A stretch of DNA of 35,644 bases from positions 1 through 35,644 of the forward strand of contig NZ_CADEGK010000019.1 in the NCBI RefSeq assembly GCF_902826855.1. Direction: 5' to 3'. The notes under the pieces are model-generated. The model saw only the letters and a list, made by a program, of their open reading frames with translations. It ran no database searches and was not told where the DNA came from. The DNA is from an uncultured Phenylobacterium sp. Lineage in GTDB: Bacteria > Pseudomonadota > Alphaproteobacteria > Caulobacterales > Caulobacteraceae. Within the stretch, counting starts at the first letter, position 1, and each line of letters begins with the position of its first letter. This document shows, piece after piece, positions 34,276 through 35,644 of this stretch. The translations under genes were made by a program, and so were the position numbers.

Positions 34276-35644
34276 TTGATCGAGCGCCTCAAGGACTGGC
34301 TCGGCGGCCACTGGCCGCGCCTGCGGCTGCGCGCGATCCTGTTCACGGTGCTTCTGTTCACCGCCGCCATGCCGGGGTTCGCGGCGCTCTACCTGCGGGT
34401 CTACGAGAACACCCTGGTGCGCCAGACCGAGGCCGAGCTGGTGGCCCAGGGCGCTGCCCTGGCCTCGGCCGCCGCCATCGCCTGGCCCGGCGCGCCGCCA
34501 CCTCGGCCGCGGCCCGCCAAGCCGCCCGAGGGCTACTACCGGCCCGAGTTCACCACCATCGACCTGAACCAGGGCCAGGTGCTGCCGGAACGCCCGTGGG
34601 CGCCGCGCATGCGCAAGGCGATGGACCCCGACGCCATCGCGGTCGCCCGCCGCGTCGGGCCGGTGATCGAGCGCACCCTGCAGACGACACTGGCCTCGGT
34701 GTACGTGCTCGACCGACGCGGGATCGGCGTGGCGGGCCAGGGCTACGGACGCGACTTCTCGCCCCTCCCGGAGGTGCGCTGGGCGCTCTCCGGCCGGCCC
34801 TACACGGTGATGCGGGTCAACGGCGACCTGGAGGCGCGGTCGCGGTTCGAGTGGCTGAGCAAGGCCTCGGGGATCCGCCTGCATCATGCCCGGCCCATCG
34901 TCGTCGGCGGCAAGGTGAAAGGGGTGCTGCTGCTGTCGCGCTCGCCGCGGGCCCTGTTCCGAGGACTCTATGAAGACCGGGGCAAGATCATCTTCGGGGC
35001 CGGGGTGATCTTCCTGACCCTGGTGGTGCTGTCCGGTCTGGTGGCGCGCGGCGTGACCCTGCCGATCGAGAAGCTCAGCGCCGCCTCACGCGATGTGGCC
35101 GCAGGCCTGGGCGAGATTCCAAGGACACCCCGTACCGCCGCCATCGAGATCCGCGCCCTCTACGATGATTTCCGCGCCATGGCCGAGCAGATCGAGCGCC
35201 GCAGCGGCTACCTCCGCGACTTCGCCGCCGCGGTCAGCCACGAGTTCAAGACTCCCCTGGCCGGCATCACCGGCGCGGTGGAACTGCTCCAGGACCACTT
35301 CGAGACCATGTCGCCGGCCGAGCGGCGTCGCTTCCTGGACAATATCGCCGGCGACAGCGAGCGGCTGTCACAGCTCGTCACCCGCCTCCTGGACCTGGCT
35401 CGCGCCGACATGGCCGCCCCTGAGGCCGGGACCGCCACCGACCTCGGCGAACCGGTGCGCCGCGCCGCCGACGCGGCAGGCCTGCAGGTGAGCGTCGACA
35501 TCCCCCGCGACATCGGCGCCGTGGCGGCGCCCGCCGCGACCCTTGAGACGGTGCTGACCATCCTGTTGCAGAATAGCCGCCAGGCCGGCGCCACGCAGGC
35601 CCGCGTCAGCGCCTTGCCGCAGCGGCGGATGGCGTCTTCCATCA
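34276..35644 (+). CDS. Membrane sensor histidine kinase (3' end outside window)
   Basis: An open frame from TTG 34276 to the window edge encodes at least 456 residues; no nearby ATG fits, so TTG (7 bp after the regulator stop) is the probable start. Two membrane helices (about 17-40 and 235-258) enclose a ~190-residue periplasmic sensor domain with a proline-rich start (PPPRPRPAKPPEGYY). A HAMP-like segment (about 260-310) follows, then the H-box FAAAVSHEFKTPLAG with phospho-acceptor His322. The N-box begins ILLQNSRQAGA (Asn433). The G-boxes lie beyond the window. It is the cognate kinase of the adjacent OmpR-type regulator by operon structure. The layout (regulator, kinase, polytopic membrane protein) recalls CreBC-CreD, but the membrane protein is not CreD-like. 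Confidence 0.93.
   Translation, partial: MIERLKDWLGGHWPRLRLRAILFTVLLFTAAMPGFAALYLRVYENTLVRQTEAELVAQGAALASAAAIAWPGAPPPRPRPAKPPEGYYRPEFTTIDLNQGQVLPERPWAPRMRKAMDPDAIAVARRVGPVIERTLQTTLASVYVLDRRGIGVAGQGYGRDFSPLPEVRWALSGRPYTVMRVNGDLEARSRFEWLSKASGIRLHHARPIVVGGKVKGVLLLSRSPRALFRGLYEDRGKIIFGAGVIFLTLVVLSGLVARGVTLPIEKLSAASRDVAAGLGEIPRTPRTAAIEIRALYDDFRAMAEQIERRSGYLRDFAAAVSHEFKTPLAGITGAVELLQDHFETMSPAERRRFLDNIAGDSERLSQLVTRLLDLARADMAAPEAGTATDLGEPVRRAADAAGLQVSVDIPRDIGAVAAPAATLETVLTILLQNSRQAGATQARVSALPQRRMASSI

Overview
The window is a GC-rich, tightly packed chromosomal segment from an alphaproteobacterium, most likely of the Caulobacterales (Caulobacter/Phenylobacterium type). Supporting signs are an RNase E whose S1 domain carries an acidic insert and whose downstream reading frame encodes the Caulobacter-type GWWRR tail, a bactofilin fused in tandem with an M23 endopeptidase gene, an AmiC-type amidase next to PBP1A and prfB, a TamA/TamB pair, and frequent TTG/GTG starts. 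No phage, insertion sequence, CRISPR array, tRNA or rRNA was seen. This is housekeeping chromosome with a few accessory metabolic genes.

Layout. 1-3376 (minus): ATP-grasp, alpha-E and transglutaminase-like genes, overlapping or nearly so, in a conserved but biochemically obscure cluster; the last gene runs off the left edge. 3531-9469 (plus): tamA and tamB, for outer-membrane and envelope assembly. 9466-10338 (minus): phenylalanine hydroxylase. 10645-11625 (plus): an epoxide-hydrolase-like alpha/beta hydrolase. 11682-18127 (minus): rne, an M48 BepA-like protease, a DsbA-like lipoprotein and an FAD oxidoreductase. 18572-23487 (plus): amiC, the PBP1A gene and prfB, the last with a textbook programmed +1 frameshift. 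23505-25053 (minus): M23 endopeptidase and bactofilin. 25200-27108 (minus): a one-cysteine Bcp peroxiredoxin, a palindromic intergenic repeat, and tyrS. 27294-33558 (plus): anmK, a Baeyer-Villiger-type monooxygenase, an AbgT-family transporter and a DUF4173/DUF4153-type membrane protein; the last starts an overlapping operon with an OmpR-type regulator and a histidine kinase that runs off the right edge.

Themes. Much of the window serves the cell envelope: TamAB, BepA-like protease, DsbA-like lipoprotein, AmiC, PBP1A, M23/bactofilin and AnmK (peptidoglycan recycling). A second theme is translation and RNA turnover: rne, prfB and tyrS.

The two most notable observations are these. (1) The 185-bp region upstream of tyrS encodes, on the tyrS strand, a 15-codon reading frame with two adjacent Tyr codons. 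It is followed by a chain of mutually exclusive hairpins that ends on the tyrS ribosome-binding site, which looks like an undescribed tyrosine-sensing leader. (2) The rne gene has an apparent one-base deletion about 58 codons before its end. This removes the degradosome-scaffold GWWRR tail from the frame, and is either an assembly error or a real lesion.
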